Below, one piece after another: positions 25,634 through 34,313 of a stretch of DNA of 64,000 nucleotides. Below the pieces are notes generated by a model. That model was not told the DNA's origin, searched no databases, and saw only the letters and a list, made by a program, of their open reading frames with translations. Source of the stretch: Mesorhizobium sp. M1B.F.Ca.ET.045.04.1.1 (GTDB lineage Bacteria > Pseudomonadota > Alphaproteobacteria > Rhizobiales > Rhizobiaceae); assembly GCF_003952465.1 (NCBI RefSeq), contig NZ_CP034448.1, positions 5,743,001 through 5,807,000 of the forward strand, given 5' to 3'. The position numbers and the translations under genes were made by a program. The first letter of the stretch is position 1. Every line of letters starts with the position of its first letter.

Positions 25634-27592
25634 GTGTCAGCACCATCGCCGGACTTCCGGCCAGACATTGAGGGGTTGCGAGCGCTTGCCGTGGCAGGCG
25701 TGGTCGCCTTCCATTTCGGCCTCACCGCGCTGCCCGGCGGTTTTGCCGGCGTCGACATCTTCTTCGTCATCTCCGGCTATCTGATCACCCGTCATCTCAC
25801 CACCGAGATTTCCGCGACCGGCCGGCTCGACCTTCTGCGCTTCTATGCCCGGCGGGCGCGCCGACTGCTGCCGGCGGCACTCTTCGTCATCGCCGCGACG
25901 CTCGCCGCCGGCGCCGTCATCCTGTCGCCGGAGGAGCAGGCGCTCTATTCCAAAGGCGCGATGTGGGCCTCGGCCTATATCATCAATCTGTGGCTGATCC
26001 GCTGGTCGTTCGACTATTTCGCCAACGACGCCGCCAACAACCCCTTCATCCATTACTGGTCGCTGTCGGTGGAGGAGCAGTTTTATCTCGCCTGGCCGGC
26101 GCTGTTGATGCTGGCCGCCTGGCTGAAACCCGGCAAGCGGACAATCGTGCTCGCGATCGGCATTTCCGGCCTCGTCTCCTTCGCGGTCTGCGCGTGGCTG
26201 ACAACGGTGTCACAGCCTTGGGCTTTCTACTTCTCGCCGCTACGCGCCTGGGAGTTCGCCGCCGGCGGACTGGCCTCGATGGCGCCGGCATGGCTGCTCC
26301 AGAAGCGCCCGCGGCTTGCCCTGGCGTTCAGCCTGGCCGGGCTGGCGCTGATCGCTTTCGCATACCTCACCTTCAGCGAGGAGGCTCCCTTCCCCGGTTT
26401 CCTGGCGCTGGTGCCGGTAGCCGGCACTGTCCTTCTTTTGCTGGCGGGCGCGGCCGGCGCGAGGAGCGGCCTCAGCGCCTTCCTCGCGCTGCCGCCCTTG
26501 CAGTGGGTCGGAAAACTTTCCTATTCGCTCTATCTCTGGCATTGGCCGGTCATCGTCTATGCGGGCATGCTGGTGGAGGAGCTGACGCTCGTCCAACGCC
26601 TCGCCTGCCTCGGGCTAACGTTGGCGCTCTCCGCGCTGAGCTACCATTTCATCGAGAATCCGATCCGCCGCAACGGCTGGCTTATGGCCAATGCGGCGCG
26701 GGCGCTGGTGCCGGCCCTCCTCCTGACCGGCACCGGCGTCGCAGCCGCCTACGGCAATGCGGCGCTTGCCGTGCGCCATCAGAACCCCGAGCAGCGCGAG
26801 ATCGCGGCAAGTGCGGCCGAGCCCGCCACCGCGCGCGCCAAGGCCTGCGTCGAGGGCTACGACACGGTGACGCCGAAGCCATGCGTGTTCGGCGATGGCC
26901 GGCGCATGATCGCACTGTTCGGCGATTCCCATGCCGACCACTGGTCGACGCCGCTGATCGAGGCGGGAAAGAAGAACGGCTACCGCGTCGAAACCTGGCT
27001 GAAGAGCTCGTGCCGACCCTCACGCTTCTCCTACTTCGTCACGAAGCTCAACCGCGACTACCGCGAATGCGACCAATGGCGCGAGCAGGCGATCAAGGAG
27101 ATCATCGCCGCGAAGCCTTCGCTGGTGGTGATCTCGGAGTTGGCGCTGACCTCTTCGCGCAAGATGGCGGCCGGCAAGGGCCAGCCGGACACGCCGGACG
27201 CCACATGGCGGGCTGGCCTGCGCTCGACGCTGGTGAGCTTGAGCAAAGCCGGGCTGAAGATCGCCTTCATCCGCGACGTGCCGTTCAACGACGAGAACAT
27301 CGACACCTGCGTGTCGCGCGCGCTGTGGCGCGACAAGGCGCCTTCGCTCTGCGACCAGACCCGAGCCGATGCCGCCAACGACAAGATGGCGGCGGTCGAG
27401 CGCGAGATCGTCACCAGCGTGCCCAACGCCTCTTACGTCGACCTCACCGACCGCTTCTGCAACGCCACCACCTGCCACGTCTTCATCGACGGCAAGCTCG
27501 CCTTCCGCGACCAGCACCATCTGGCGACGCCGTTTGCGGAATCGCTGGAGCCGGAGGTGGAAAAGAGGGTGATCTCGAAGGTGGGGAGGTAG
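25634..27592 (+). CDS. OafA/YrhL-type membrane acyltransferase with C-terminal SGNH domain
   Basis: A 652-aa protein starting at a GTG. The N-terminal acyltransferase-3 domain has PDIEGLRALAVAGVVAFHFG and GVDIFFVISGYLI, with about ten transmembrane helices to residue 370. The C-terminal periplasmic SGNH domain has its Ser block ALFGDSHADHW and catalytic DxxH block RDQHHLA. Such proteins transfer acetyl groups to O-antigen, exopolysaccharide or other surface glycans. No polysaccharide cluster is adjacent. Confidence 0.9.
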   Translation: MSAPSPDFRPDIEGLRALAVAGVVAFHFGLTALPGGFAGVDIFFVISGYLITRHLTTEISATGRLDLLRFYARRARRLLPAALFVIAATLAAGAVILSPEEQALYSKGAMWASAYIINLWLIRWSFDYFANDAANNPFIHYWSLSVEEQFYLAWPALLMLAAWLKPGKRTIVLAIGISGLVSFAVCAWLTTVSQPWAFYFSPLRAWEFAAGGLASMAPAWLLQKRPRLALAFSLAGLALIAFAYLTFSEEAPFPGFLALVPVAGTVLLLLAGAAGARSGLSAFLALPPLQWVGKLSYSLYLWHWPVIVYAGMLVEELTLVQRLACLGLTLALSALSYHFIENPIRRNGWLMANAARALVPALLLTGTGVAAAYGNAALAVRHQNPEQREIAASAAEPATARAKACVEGYDTVTPKPCVFGDGRRMIALFGDSHADHWSTPLIEAGKKNGYRVETWLKSSCRPSRFSYFVTKLNRDYRECDQWREQAIKEIIAAKPSLVVISELALTSSRKMAAGKGQPDTPDATWRAGLRSTLVSLSKAGLKIAFIRDVPFNDENIDTCVSRALWRDKAPSLCDQTRADAANDKMAAVEREIVTSVPNASYVDLTDRFCNATTCHVFIDGKLAFRDQHHLATPFAESLEPEVEKRVISKVGR

Positions 27593-27608
27593 GGCGGGGC
27601 GGCAGAGC

Positions 27609-27762
27609 GCGTGATCTCCCCCCTTGCGGGGGAGATGGCCGGCAGGCCAGAGGGCTCACGTAGAACGCCAACGCTCTCCCTCATCGTAGGGCGCTGGCGC
27701 TTGACGCTCGGCGCCCCCCTCTGTCGCCTTCGGCGACATCTCCCCCTCAAGGGGGGAGATCA
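27609..27762. repeat. Intergenic palindromic repeat unit
   Basis: Starts with gatctccccccttgcggggg and ends with gtcgccttcggcgacatctc plus ctcaaggggggagatca; inverted ends. Lies between the convergent acyltransferase and cupin genes. Confidence 0.7.
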
Positions 27763-27767
27763 GCCTT

Positions 27768-28121
27768 TCACCCCACCACAACGACAAAATGCTTGGTCAC
27801 CGGCTCGAGGATCTGCCAGGTGCCCTTGAAATCCGCCTCGACAACGAAGGCGTCGCCGGGGCCGACCTCGACCGGCTCGCCGCCATCCGGCGTGATGACG
27901 ATGCGGCCGGCGATCATGTGCACGAATTCATAGTCGGTGTAGGTGGCATGATAGGTGCCGGGCGAAGCGCGCCAGGTGCCGGACATCACCTTGCCGTCCT
28001 CGGTGGTGTGCTGGACGGCGGTCTGCATGGTCGGCCTGCCCTCGACGACGACCCAGCCCGGCAGGTCGCCGGCCTCTGCATGCTCGACGGCGCCGAATTT
28101 GAGCATGGTGGGTTTGGTCAT
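27768..28121 (-). CDS. Cupin domain protein (DUF861 type)
   Basis: A 117-aa single-domain cupin. The conserved beta-barrel segments are SGTWRASPGTYHATYTDYEF, AGRIVITPDGGEPVEVGPGD and VEADFKGTWQILEPV, which place it in the cupin_3 group. A GGAG ribosome site precedes the ATG at 28121. The metal ligands of true cupin enzymes are only partly conserved, so it may be a small-molecule-binding protein. Confidence 0.85.
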   Translation of the reverse strand: MTKPTMLKFGAVEHAEAGDLPGWVVVEGRPTMQTAVQHTTEDGKVMSGTWRASPGTYHATYTDYEFVHMIAGRIVITPDGGEPVEVGPGDAFVVEADFKGTWQILEPVTKHFVVVVG

Positions 28122-28384
28122 GAGTGGCTCCTGCGGTTGGATTTGGGTTGGTTGGACGTGGCATAGCCGATGGCTCCCGGGCTCCGCGCGCGATAACGCG
28201 ACACGGCACGACGGGATGGCGATTGCCAATCTCCCCTTTGTGGATCCTTGTGGGCGAGATCGGCAGCTTCAGCGCCGGCTCCCGCTCCGCCCAGGATGTC
28301 GCGCCACGTTTTCCCGGGAACACCGGCCGTCCCGAAACCGTTTACTCCCTGAAGGGGCATCTATCGAACCTCAAGGAGGCAGCG

Positions 28385-28705
28385 ATGAAACGGCTTCTGT
28401 TTGCTTCGATGATCGCCATCGCCTCGGCGTTTGCGATCGCGCCGGCCAGTGCCGGCAGCGTCCAGTTCGGTATCGGCGTCGGCCCGTCTTACGACCCGTA
28501 CTATGGAGACGACTACTATGGCGGGTATTATCCTCACCGCTATTACCGACACGTCTACGATGACGACTACTACACTCCCTATCGTGAGCGTTATGTGGTT
28601 CGCTATCATAACCGGTATTATAGCGATAATTGCCGGATCAGGATCGTGAAGCACTGGCGCCATCACCACCGCGTCATCGAAAGAATCCGCATCTGCGAGC
28701 GCTGA
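28385..28705 (+). CDS. Tyr/His-rich exported protein, first of three tandem paralogues
   Basis: A 106-aa protein with a signal peptide (MKRLLFASMIAIASAFAIAP, cleavage after SAG or ASA). The mature part is full of Tyr, Asp and Arg (YYGDDYYGGYYPHRYYRHVY) and ends with a HWRHHHRVIERIRIC motif shared with the next two genes; the mature protein has two Cys. A strong AAGGAGG ribosome site precedes it. The function is not recognised; Tyr/His-rich exported proteins may bind metals, cross-link or coat the envelope. Confidence 0.75.
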   Translation: MKRLLFASMIAIASAFAIAPASAGSVQFGIGVGPSYDPYYGDDYYGGYYPHRYYRHVYDDDYYTPYRERYVVRYHNRYYSDNCRIRIVKHWRHHHRVIERIRICER

Positions 28706-28854
28706 CCGACTAGTGCCCGCGACTGGCTGATCTTCCCCGCGAGGGGAACGGCCGCCCGCCCATTCCCAGCGATGGGCGGGCGAATATTAGCGATTGGGAA
28801 CATAGGCTGCATCCGGCGCGTTTATGGGGTGATCAACCTCAGGAGGAGGTAGCC

Positions 28855-29184
28855 ATGAAAAAGCTCCTGTTCGCCTCCGTAATAGCCATTGCGTCGGCTG
28901 CCGCCACGGTTGGCCCGGCCAATGCCGGCCGCCTCGAGTTCGGGATCGGCATCGGCGACGGCTATTACAATGACTACGACAACGACTACGGGCCCTACTA
29001 CGGTGACTATTACGGCGATCGCTACATGTACCGCCCGTATTACGGCGAATATTACAGCTACAGGCCACACTACTACCGGCACCACTACTACTTCCGGCAC
29101 CACAGGCGTTGCCATGTCGAATATGTGAGGCACTGGCGGCATCACCACCGGGTTTACGAGGCAATCCGCGTCTGCAGGTACTGA
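28855..29184 (+). CDS. Tyr/His-rich exported protein, second tandem paralogue
   Basis: A 109-aa protein with nearly the same signal peptide as its neighbours (MKKLLFASVIAIASAAATVG) and a Tyr-rich core (DYGPYYGDYYGDRYMYRPYY). The C-terminal RHWRHHHRVYEAIRVC motif is conserved. The ribosome site is AGGAGGAGG. It is separated by about 150 bp from each paralogue, so each may have its own promoter. Confidence 0.75.
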   Translation: MKKLLFASVIAIASAAATVGPANAGRLEFGIGIGDGYYNDYDNDYGPYYGDYYGDRYMYRPYYGEYYSYRPHYYRHHYYFRHHRRCHVEYVRHWRHHHRVYEAIRVCRY

Positions 29185-29330
29185 GCCGGGCCGCCATGCA
29201 TGCAGGGACTGACGGTCGGCAACCGGCGCGGCAGCTTCAATCCCGCTGATTTTCGCGCAATCGCCAAGCGTCCGGGCAGCTTTCCGGCATGTCAAGCGTT
29301 GTCATAGTGAACCTTCAGGAGGAGGTTGCC

Positions 29331-29699
29331 ATGAGAAAACTGTTACTTGCTTCGGTGATCGCCATCGCCTCCGCGGCAGCTACGGTCGCGCCTGCGGATG
29401 CACAGTTTTTCGGTCTTGGCGGCGGCCCTTTCGGCTTCGGTCCGTTCGGCGGCTTCAGCCCATTCTACGGTGGCCCGTTCTACGGCGGCCCGTTTTACGA
29501 CTATGGCCCTCGCTATTACGGCCCGCGCTATTACGGCCCCCGCTATTACGGCCCGCGCTACTACGGCGGCCCCCGATATCTGATGCGCTATCCGCACCGT
29601 TACTACCGGCACCATCATCGCCGCTGTCACCGGGAATGGGTGAGGCATTGGCGTCATCACCACCGCGTGGTTGAACGCGTGTGGGTGTGCGGATATTGA
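29331..29699 (+). CDS. Gly/Tyr/His-rich exported protein, third tandem paralogue
   Basis: A 122-aa protein. Signal peptide MRKLLLASVIAIASAAATVA, then a Phe/Gly-rich segment (GGPFGFGPFGGFSPFYGG), then four to five tandem RYYGP repeats at about residues 60-83, and the shared RHWRHHHRVVERVWVC end. The pentapeptide repeat is also a DNA repeat (cgctattacggcccg), so it has probably expanded by slippage. Ribosome site AGGAGGAGG. Confidence 0.78.
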   Translation: MRKLLLASVIAIASAAATVAPADAQFFGLGGGPFGFGPFGGFSPFYGGPFYGGPFYDYGPRYYGPRYYGPRYYGPRYYGGPRYLMRYPHRYYRHHHRRCHREWVRHWRHHHRVVERVWVCGY

Positions 29700-29707
29700 T
29701 GAGGGCT

Positions 29708-29905
29708 GGCTGATCTCCCCTTTGTGGGAGATGGCCGGTAGGACAGAAGGGTGCTGTCCCGCCAGCGTTTCAGCCTTTGGCCGCAGCAATTCTTTTCAGG
29801 TTGGTATCCGTCGTACGGCCGAGACCGAGAGGCCGCGATCCTTCGCGCCCCCCTCTGCCCTGCCGGGCATCTCCCCCACTTGGGGGGAGATCGGCAGCTT
29901 CAACG
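29708..29905. repeat. Intergenic palindromic repeat unit
   Basis: Left hairpin ctcccctttgtgggag with ggccggtaggacaga; right half ctgccctgccgggcatctcc and a cccccacttggggg hairpin. Inverted ends. Confidence 0.65.
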
Positions 29906-29963
29906 CCTTGCAAATCCCTCCCAAAATGCCATCTAAGTCGCCGGCATCCACGGAGAACACCAC

Positions 29964-31208
29964 GTGACGCAGCGAAGCGGCAGCGCGGACCTGCCGCTGC
30001 ATGGCGGGCGGGTTCCGAAATGGCTGGGCGAGCGCATGACCAAGCTCGGCGCGGTGCTGTGCGAAGCCATCATCCACCATTACGGCCGCGACGAGCTTTT
30101 GCGGCGCCTGGCGCATCCCTTCTGGTTCCAGTCTTTTGGCGCAGTGATGGGCATGGATTGGCATTCCTCCGGCATCACCACTTCCGTCATCGGCGCGCTG
30201 AAGCGCGGGCTGAACCCGATGTCCGGTGAGCTCGGCATCCATGTCTGCGGCGGGCGCGGCGCGCATTCGCGCAAGACGCCGGGCGAGCTCATCGCCATCG
30301 GCGACCGCGTCGGCCTCGACGGCGATGCCCTTGCAACCGCCAGCCGCCTCGTCGCCAAAGTCGACAGCGCCGCCGTGCAGGACGGCTACGACCTCTACCT
30401 CCACGGCTTCATCGTCACCGACGACGGGCGCTGGGTGGTGGTGCAGCAAGGCATGAACGGCGACGCCCGCCAGGCACGCCGCTATCACTGGCTGTCGGAG
30501 GGGCTGACGAGTTTCGTCGACCAGCCGCATGCGGCGATCGAGGGCGAGCGCCAAGGCGAGATCGTCAACCTCACCGACCATCGCGCGGAGAGAGCGCGTG
30601 GAAGTCAGATCGAGGTGCTCAAGACGATGAGCCCTGAGAAGATCCTGACCGAGCTTGCCGTGCTGGAGCCGCAGCCTGAGCCCGAACCCGCCGCGCAGCC
30701 GCTCTTACCCAACCTCATCATGCCCGCGCATCACGACGTGCGCGAGAGCGACATCGTCATGCGCCGCCTGCACGGCAACATTTCCGCCGCGATCGAAAGC
30801 GGCCCCAAGGATTTCCCTGAATTGCTCCTGGTGCCCGGCGTCGGCCCGCGCACGGTGCGCGCCTTGGCCATGGTCTCGGAAGTGGTGCACGGCGCGCCCT
30901 ACCGTTTCTCCGACCCGGCGCGCTTCTCGCTCGCCCACGGCGGCAAGGACCGCCACCCCTTCCCCGTGCCGCTCAAGGTCTATGACGAGACGATCTCGGT
31001 GCTGAAATCGGCGGTGAGCAAGGCGAGACTCGGGCGGGACGAGGAACTGCAGGCGCTCAAGCGGCTGGACGGGGAGTCACGGCGGATGGAGCGCTATGTG
31101 ACGGGGCCGAGCCTGAAGGAGATCGTGGCTGGAGAGATGGACCAGTCGCATTTGCTGGGCGGGCGGAGTGTGTTTGGGTGGGAGGGGCCGGAGGATAAGA
31201 AGGCCTAA
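29964..31208 (+). CDS. DUF763 domain protein
   Basis: A 414-aa protein starting at GTG. It matches DUF763 over most of its length: DLPLHGGRVPKWLGERMTKL, then FQSFGAVMGMDWHSSGITTS, GLNPMSGELGIHVCGGRG and SRLVAKVDSAAVQDGYDLYL. VVVQQGMNGDARQARRYHWL is a further conserved block, and LLVPGVGPRTVRALAMVSEV is a helix-hairpin-helix-like segment in the C-terminal half. The role is unknown; the HhH hints at DNA binding. It ends 4 bp into the convergent HNH gene. Confidence 0.88.
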   Translation: MTQRSGSADLPLHGGRVPKWLGERMTKLGAVLCEAIIHHYGRDELLRRLAHPFWFQSFGAVMGMDWHSSGITTSVIGALKRGLNPMSGELGIHVCGGRGAHSRKTPGELIAIGDRVGLDGDALATASRLVAKVDSAAVQDGYDLYLHGFIVTDDGRWVVVQQGMNGDARQARRYHWLSEGLTSFVDQPHAAIEGERQGEIVNLTDHRAERARGSQIEVLKTMSPEKILTELAVLEPQPEPEPAAQPLLPNLIMPAHHDVRESDIVMRRLHGNISAAIESGPKDFPELLLVPGVGPRTVRALAMVSEVVHGAPYRFSDPARFSLAHGGKDRHPFPVPLKVYDETISVLKSAVSKARLGRDEELQALKRLDGESRRMERYVTGPSLKEIVAGEMDQSHLLGGRSVFGWEGPEDKKA

Positions 31209-32200
31209 CCGGAAACGAACACTTCGGTCCGATGATGGGCGAGATAGTTTTGCTGTTGCGCTGTGAATGCCCCAACATGCCAGGTGGCCGGCGCTTCAGC
31301 GAAGCCGAACCGCTGCATTGCGAGTTGATCAAACCCGAGCCGCTGCAAGTCCGTTCGGTCAACGCGAGGCGAGACCAGAACTTCACCGCCATCGTTGAAG
31401 CTGATGAAGCCGCGATCGAACAGATGGTCGGCGTCCGGCGTTAGAAGCAACCCATTCATGCCGTCGAGCCGTTCTTGCGCGGAATTGCACAGACGCCACG
31501 GCTTGATATGGCTTGCGATCAGCAGTGACGGGTTCGTCACGCCTGTAAGGCGGCACGACCGCTCCACTATCTCAACGTTCGCTCGGAACCTGCCCTGTCC
31601 GCGACGGGCCAGAATGACACTCTTCCTGACCGTATCATCAAGGCTACGATCATCTTTGATCTGCCGCTCGACAGCGTCTTCGAGCTGTTCATTGACGATT
31701 TCAAAAGTCAGGCTATTGGCACCACCGCGCTCCAGAGCAGTTCTGTCGAAAACTGCATCGGCGACGATTGTTTGAAATACTGCCGGCGAGACGTTTGCGA
31801 GATACGCCTTTTGATTGCCCGCTCCCGATGTCGAGCTAATTGGTGAGTACTTGGTGGGAAGCAGCGGCCCCAGTACATCGATCAATGCTTTTGGGCGTAC
31901 GGGCGGATCAAGCTGTGTCCAGAACACAGGGAGAAGCCAGCCTTCTTTGTTCCAGTAGGATCCAGCTTCCTTGAATTCTGCTGGCTTAGGCGCGGTGAAC
32001 GCAAATTCGGTAACTCGACCAACGTATCGAATAGCTTGATCGAAAAAGGACAAGACGAAATCGCCGGGCGAGGCCCGGCGCATATTGTTATAAAATTCGC
32101 TGCGAGCGCCGTTACTTTCAGTTTTCGGAGACCAGAGATACTGGCCCTCGATCTCCTGGCGGCCTGTCTGATTATGATTGACCCACCAAAACTGCGGCAT
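31205..32200 (-). CDS. EVE-like domain fused to HNH endonuclease
   Basis: About 331 aa from the ATG at 32200 (a TTG at 32230 is possible; no strong ribosome site for either). Residues 1-130 start with PQFWWVNHNQTGRQEIEGQY and contain SPGDFVLSFFDQAIRYVGRV, the layout of an EVE/PUA-like modified-base-reading domain. The C-terminal half has an HNH_2-type nuclease: CRLTGV, LLIASHIKPWRLC and DGMNGLLLTPDADHLFDRG. Related EVE-HNH enzymes cut DNA with modified bases (type IV restriction). Base composition is visibly richer in A+T than the neighbours, a sign of transfer. Confidence 0.75.
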   Translation of the reverse strand: MPQFWWVNHNQTGRQEIEGQYLWSPKTESNGARSEFYNNMRRASPGDFVLSFFDQAIRYVGRVTEFAFTAPKPAEFKEAGSYWNKEGWLLPVFWTQLDPPVRPKALIDVLGPLLPTKYSPISSTSGAGNQKAYLANVSPAVFQTIVADAVFDRTALERGGANSLTFEIVNEQLEDAVERQIKDDRSLDDTVRKSVILARRGQGRFRANVEIVERSCRLTGVTNPSLLIASHIKPWRLCNSAQERLDGMNGLLLTPDADHLFDRGFISFNDGGEVLVSPRVDRTDLQRLGFDQLAMQRFGFAEAPATWHVGAFTAQQQNYLAHHRTEVFVSG

Positions 32201-32257
32201 GGCAAAGAAATGTCTGAGAAGATTAGTCAACAGGTCTAGGCTAGCCTGGCAGCTTGT

Positions 32258-32863
32258 TCAAGGCCCCCACCCCGCCCGCCTCCCCATCATCCCATAATGC
32301 ACCGCCAGCAGATCCAGCCCCACCTTCAGCAGCTTGACCACCACATCGCGCCCGTCGCCGGTGCGTTCGGCGATTGCCTTCACCGACTGGCCCTCGAGGC
32401 AGATTTTTCGCACCACTTCCGCCACCTCCCAATGGGCGAGCGCTGCGGCGGCGTGGGCATGCGCCCGGCCGGCGCTAAGCACGCGGTCGGGGATGCCGCC
32501 GCCGATGCGGCCGCCGTCGACGCGCTCGCTCCAGGATTGCGGCTGCAGGCCCTCGCGGGCGGCGCGCTCGAAGTCATCGCGAAAACGCTGGCCGGCCTCG
32601 CGCTGCTGGCGTGTGAGCGAGGTGATGCCGGTGAGCGGATCGACATTGCGCAGGCGCACGATGCCGCCGGTGGAGGTGAAGCCGCCGTTCGAGACCTCGT
32701 AGACGCGGCGCGCCTCGGCCGTGCCGGGCGTGAGGCGCTGGCGGCCGTAGGCGTCGGCCTTCAGCGCGAAATCATGGCCGATCTCGCGGCGGATGCGCAC
32801 CTGCTCGGACTCGCCTTTGGGGAGCTTCGGCGGCTGGGGTTTCTTGGCGGATTTGCGGGGCAT
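32258..32863 (-). CDS. DUF6456-type protein
   Basis: A 201-aa basic protein. The N-terminus is Lys/Pro-rich (SAKKPQPPKLPKGE) and the conserved core is FERAAREGLQPQSWSERVDG. A C-terminal helix-turn-helix (VKAIAERTGDGRDVVVKLLK) can be seen. It lies downstream of the GcrA-like gene on the same strand, a pairing common in rhizobial prophage-like regions. Likely a DNA-binding regulator. Confidence 0.75.
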   Translation of the reverse strand: MPRKSAKKPQPPKLPKGESEQVRIRREIGHDFALKADAYGRQRLTPGTAEARRVYEVSNGGFTSTGGIVRLRNVDPLTGITSLTRQQREAGQRFRDDFERAAREGLQPQSWSERVDGGRIGGGIPDRVLSAGRAHAHAAAALAHWEVAEVVRKICLEGQSVKAIAERTGDGRDVVVKLLKVGLDLLAVHYGMMGRRAGWGP

Positions 32864-32908
32864 GGGGGTTCCTTGTGTGGGCGGTAATTGGAAAGGCTGG
32901 CGGGACAG

Positions 32909-32962
32909 CGCCCCCCTCTGTCGCCTTCGGCGACATCTCCCCTCAAGGAGGGAGATTAGCGG
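32909..32962. repeat. Half copy of the intergenic repeat
   Basis: cgcccccctctgtcgccttc then ggcgacatctcccctcaagg and a closing gggagatta: only the right half of the usual unit is present. Confidence 0.6.
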
Positions 32963-32970
32963 CGCTCCCC

Positions 32971-33780
32971 TCACATCCCCCTCACGCGATGGCCATGAAA
33001 CCGCGCGTGGTGATGCGCGCAGTAGGAGCGCGTGCCTGTGATGCGCAGACCGCAGCAGAGCATGTCCGCGCCGGGCCTCGCGCCGAGCGGGGCATCATCT
33101 GCATCCTCGCGCAGCGTGAGGTCGATCGGGGCGCGGCAGCGGCCGAACAGGCAATCGAGGAAACGCATCGCCGCGACATGCGGCTGGCGGCCGAGCGCCA
33201 CTGGGGGCGGCGGCGCGGGGAGCTTGTAGAGCTGGGCTTCGGATTTTTCACGCTCGCCGGCGAGCCAGGCGGGCGGAAGCGTGCGCGCGGGCTTTCGCGG
33301 CCTGGGTTTTTTGGGCTTGGGCGCGCGAGACGTGACGGCGCGGTCTGCATTCGCGGAGACCCCATACACTGAGAGGTCGGCGGGACAGCACCCCCCTCTG
33401 CCCTCCCGGGCATCTCCCCCGCAAGGGGGGAGATCAGCAGTTCCGGCGCTGGCGACCTCGACCAACTCGACATGCCTGGAAAGCGCCGTCGCCTCGGAGA
33501 GCGTGATACCTCCAGCCGGCCTGCCCCGCCGACCGGCCCTGCCCTGCGCCTGTAGCCGCGCATTCTTCCTTGGACGGCCGCCGGCGCGGCCGCCCTTGGG
33601 ATTGGCGAAGCCGATGGCTCGCAGGCCTGCGTTGCGGTGGACGATGCCGATGATGGCGTTGCGGGAGACCGGGCTGCCGCGCAGCGCGCTGAAGCGTCCG
33701 GCGATGCGTGAGGCGGACAGCCCCTCCTTCAGCCAGGCGGCGATCTCGTCGATTTCCTTTTCGGTGTAGGCGGCTGCCAT
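32971..33780 (-). CDS. GcrA-like cell-cycle regulator with an in-frame repeat insertion
   Basis: A 269-aa protein. The N-terminal GcrA DNA-binding domain is clear: YTEKEIDEIAAWLKEGLSAS and SRNAIIGIVHRNAGLRA (HTH). The Cys/His-rich C-terminus (MRFLDCLFGRCRAPID and CCGLRITGTRSYCAHHHARF) matches the GcrA end that binds the sigma factor. Residues 111-137 are translated from an inserted copy of the intergenic repeat that keeps the frame. True GcrA is usually about 170 aa and acts with CcrM methylation; this one is a paralogue, longer because of its linker and the insertion. Confidence 0.8.
   Translation of the reverse strand: MAAAYTEKEIDEIAAWLKEGLSASRIAGRFSALRGSPVSRNAIIGIVHRNAGLRAIGFANPKGGRAGGRPRKNARLQAQGRAGRRGRPAGGITLSEATALSRHVELVEVASAGTADLPPCGGDAREGRGGCCPADLSVYGVSANADRAVTSRAPKPKKPRPRKPARTLPPAWLAGEREKSEAQLYKLPAPPPPVALGRQPHVAAMRFLDCLFGRCRAPIDLTLREDADDAPLGARPGADMLCCGLRITGTRSYCAHHHARFHGHRVRGM
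33370..33450. repeat. Intergenic repeat copy inside the GcrA-like gene
   Basis: Plus-strand sequence ccccctctgccctcccgggc, then atctcccccgcaagggggga and gatcagcagttccggcg, the same as intergenic copies (for example near 49.75 kb). On the minus strand it is read as 27 residues including DLPPCGGDAREGRGGCC without a stop or frame change. Confidence 0.8.
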
Positions 33781-33917
33781 GTGTCATTCCATCGATTGCA
33801 AAGGGCTTGGGCTTGCGAAGAGTTGGGCCCGAGCCAAGCGCCAGGGTTCGGCCGCGAGGCCGCGTGTCAGGTTCAGCGGAAGGGTTGGGTCAGGCGGCGG
33901 ATGGAGCGTTCGCCGTT

Positions 33918-34313
33918 TTACGGAAACGGCGAACGCTCCATCTCGTTGTTTTGACGCGATTCCGGACGGAAATCCGCTTCGCACTTTTCCTGGAATTGCT
34001 CTGGCGCCGCGCCAAGCAGTCGAAGAAGTGCCGCCTCGGCGGCGGCGCGCGTCAGCCCCGACACCGCCCGGCCCGACGCGCGGTCGAACAGGATTACGGT
34101 ACCATCCTCGGTGCGGATGCAAGAGGCGCCCGAATTGGGGGCCGGAGCCGAGGGAGGAGCGGCTCCGGCCGTTCCGGTGAACCGGGGTGCGGGCGGTTCA
34201 GCCGGATCCGGGGCGAGCGCCCCGGAATGCGTCCGGACCGGGGAGGAGGACGGCCCGGACGATTGGAATTCGAAAGGCGATCTGAATTCGAAAGATGGGG
34301 GAAGCGCGTTCAT
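33918..34313 (-). CDS. Hypothetical protein, coupled to the Cro-like gene
   Basis: A 131-aa protein from ATG 34313 (GGGGAGG site). Pro/Ser-rich N-terminus (FEFRSPFEFQSSGPSSSP), then a short folded-looking block CIRTEDGTVILFDRASGRAV followed by TRAAAEAALLRLLG. The last 20 or so residues come from a copy of the attccggacgg/tttcctggaattg repeat. Its start overlaps the Cro-like gene's stop (ATGA). Function unknown. Confidence 0.6.
   Translation of the reverse strand: MNALPPSFEFRSPFEFQSSGPSSSPVRTHSGALAPDPAEPPAPRFTGTAGAAPPSAPAPNSGASCIRTEDGTVILFDRASGRAVSGLTRAAAEAALLRLLGAAPEQFQEKCEADFRPESRQNNEMERSPFP

Noticed and set aside
25634-27592. O-antigen gene cluster
   Set aside because: Only one acyltransferase is present; no glycosyltransferases or polymerase nearby.
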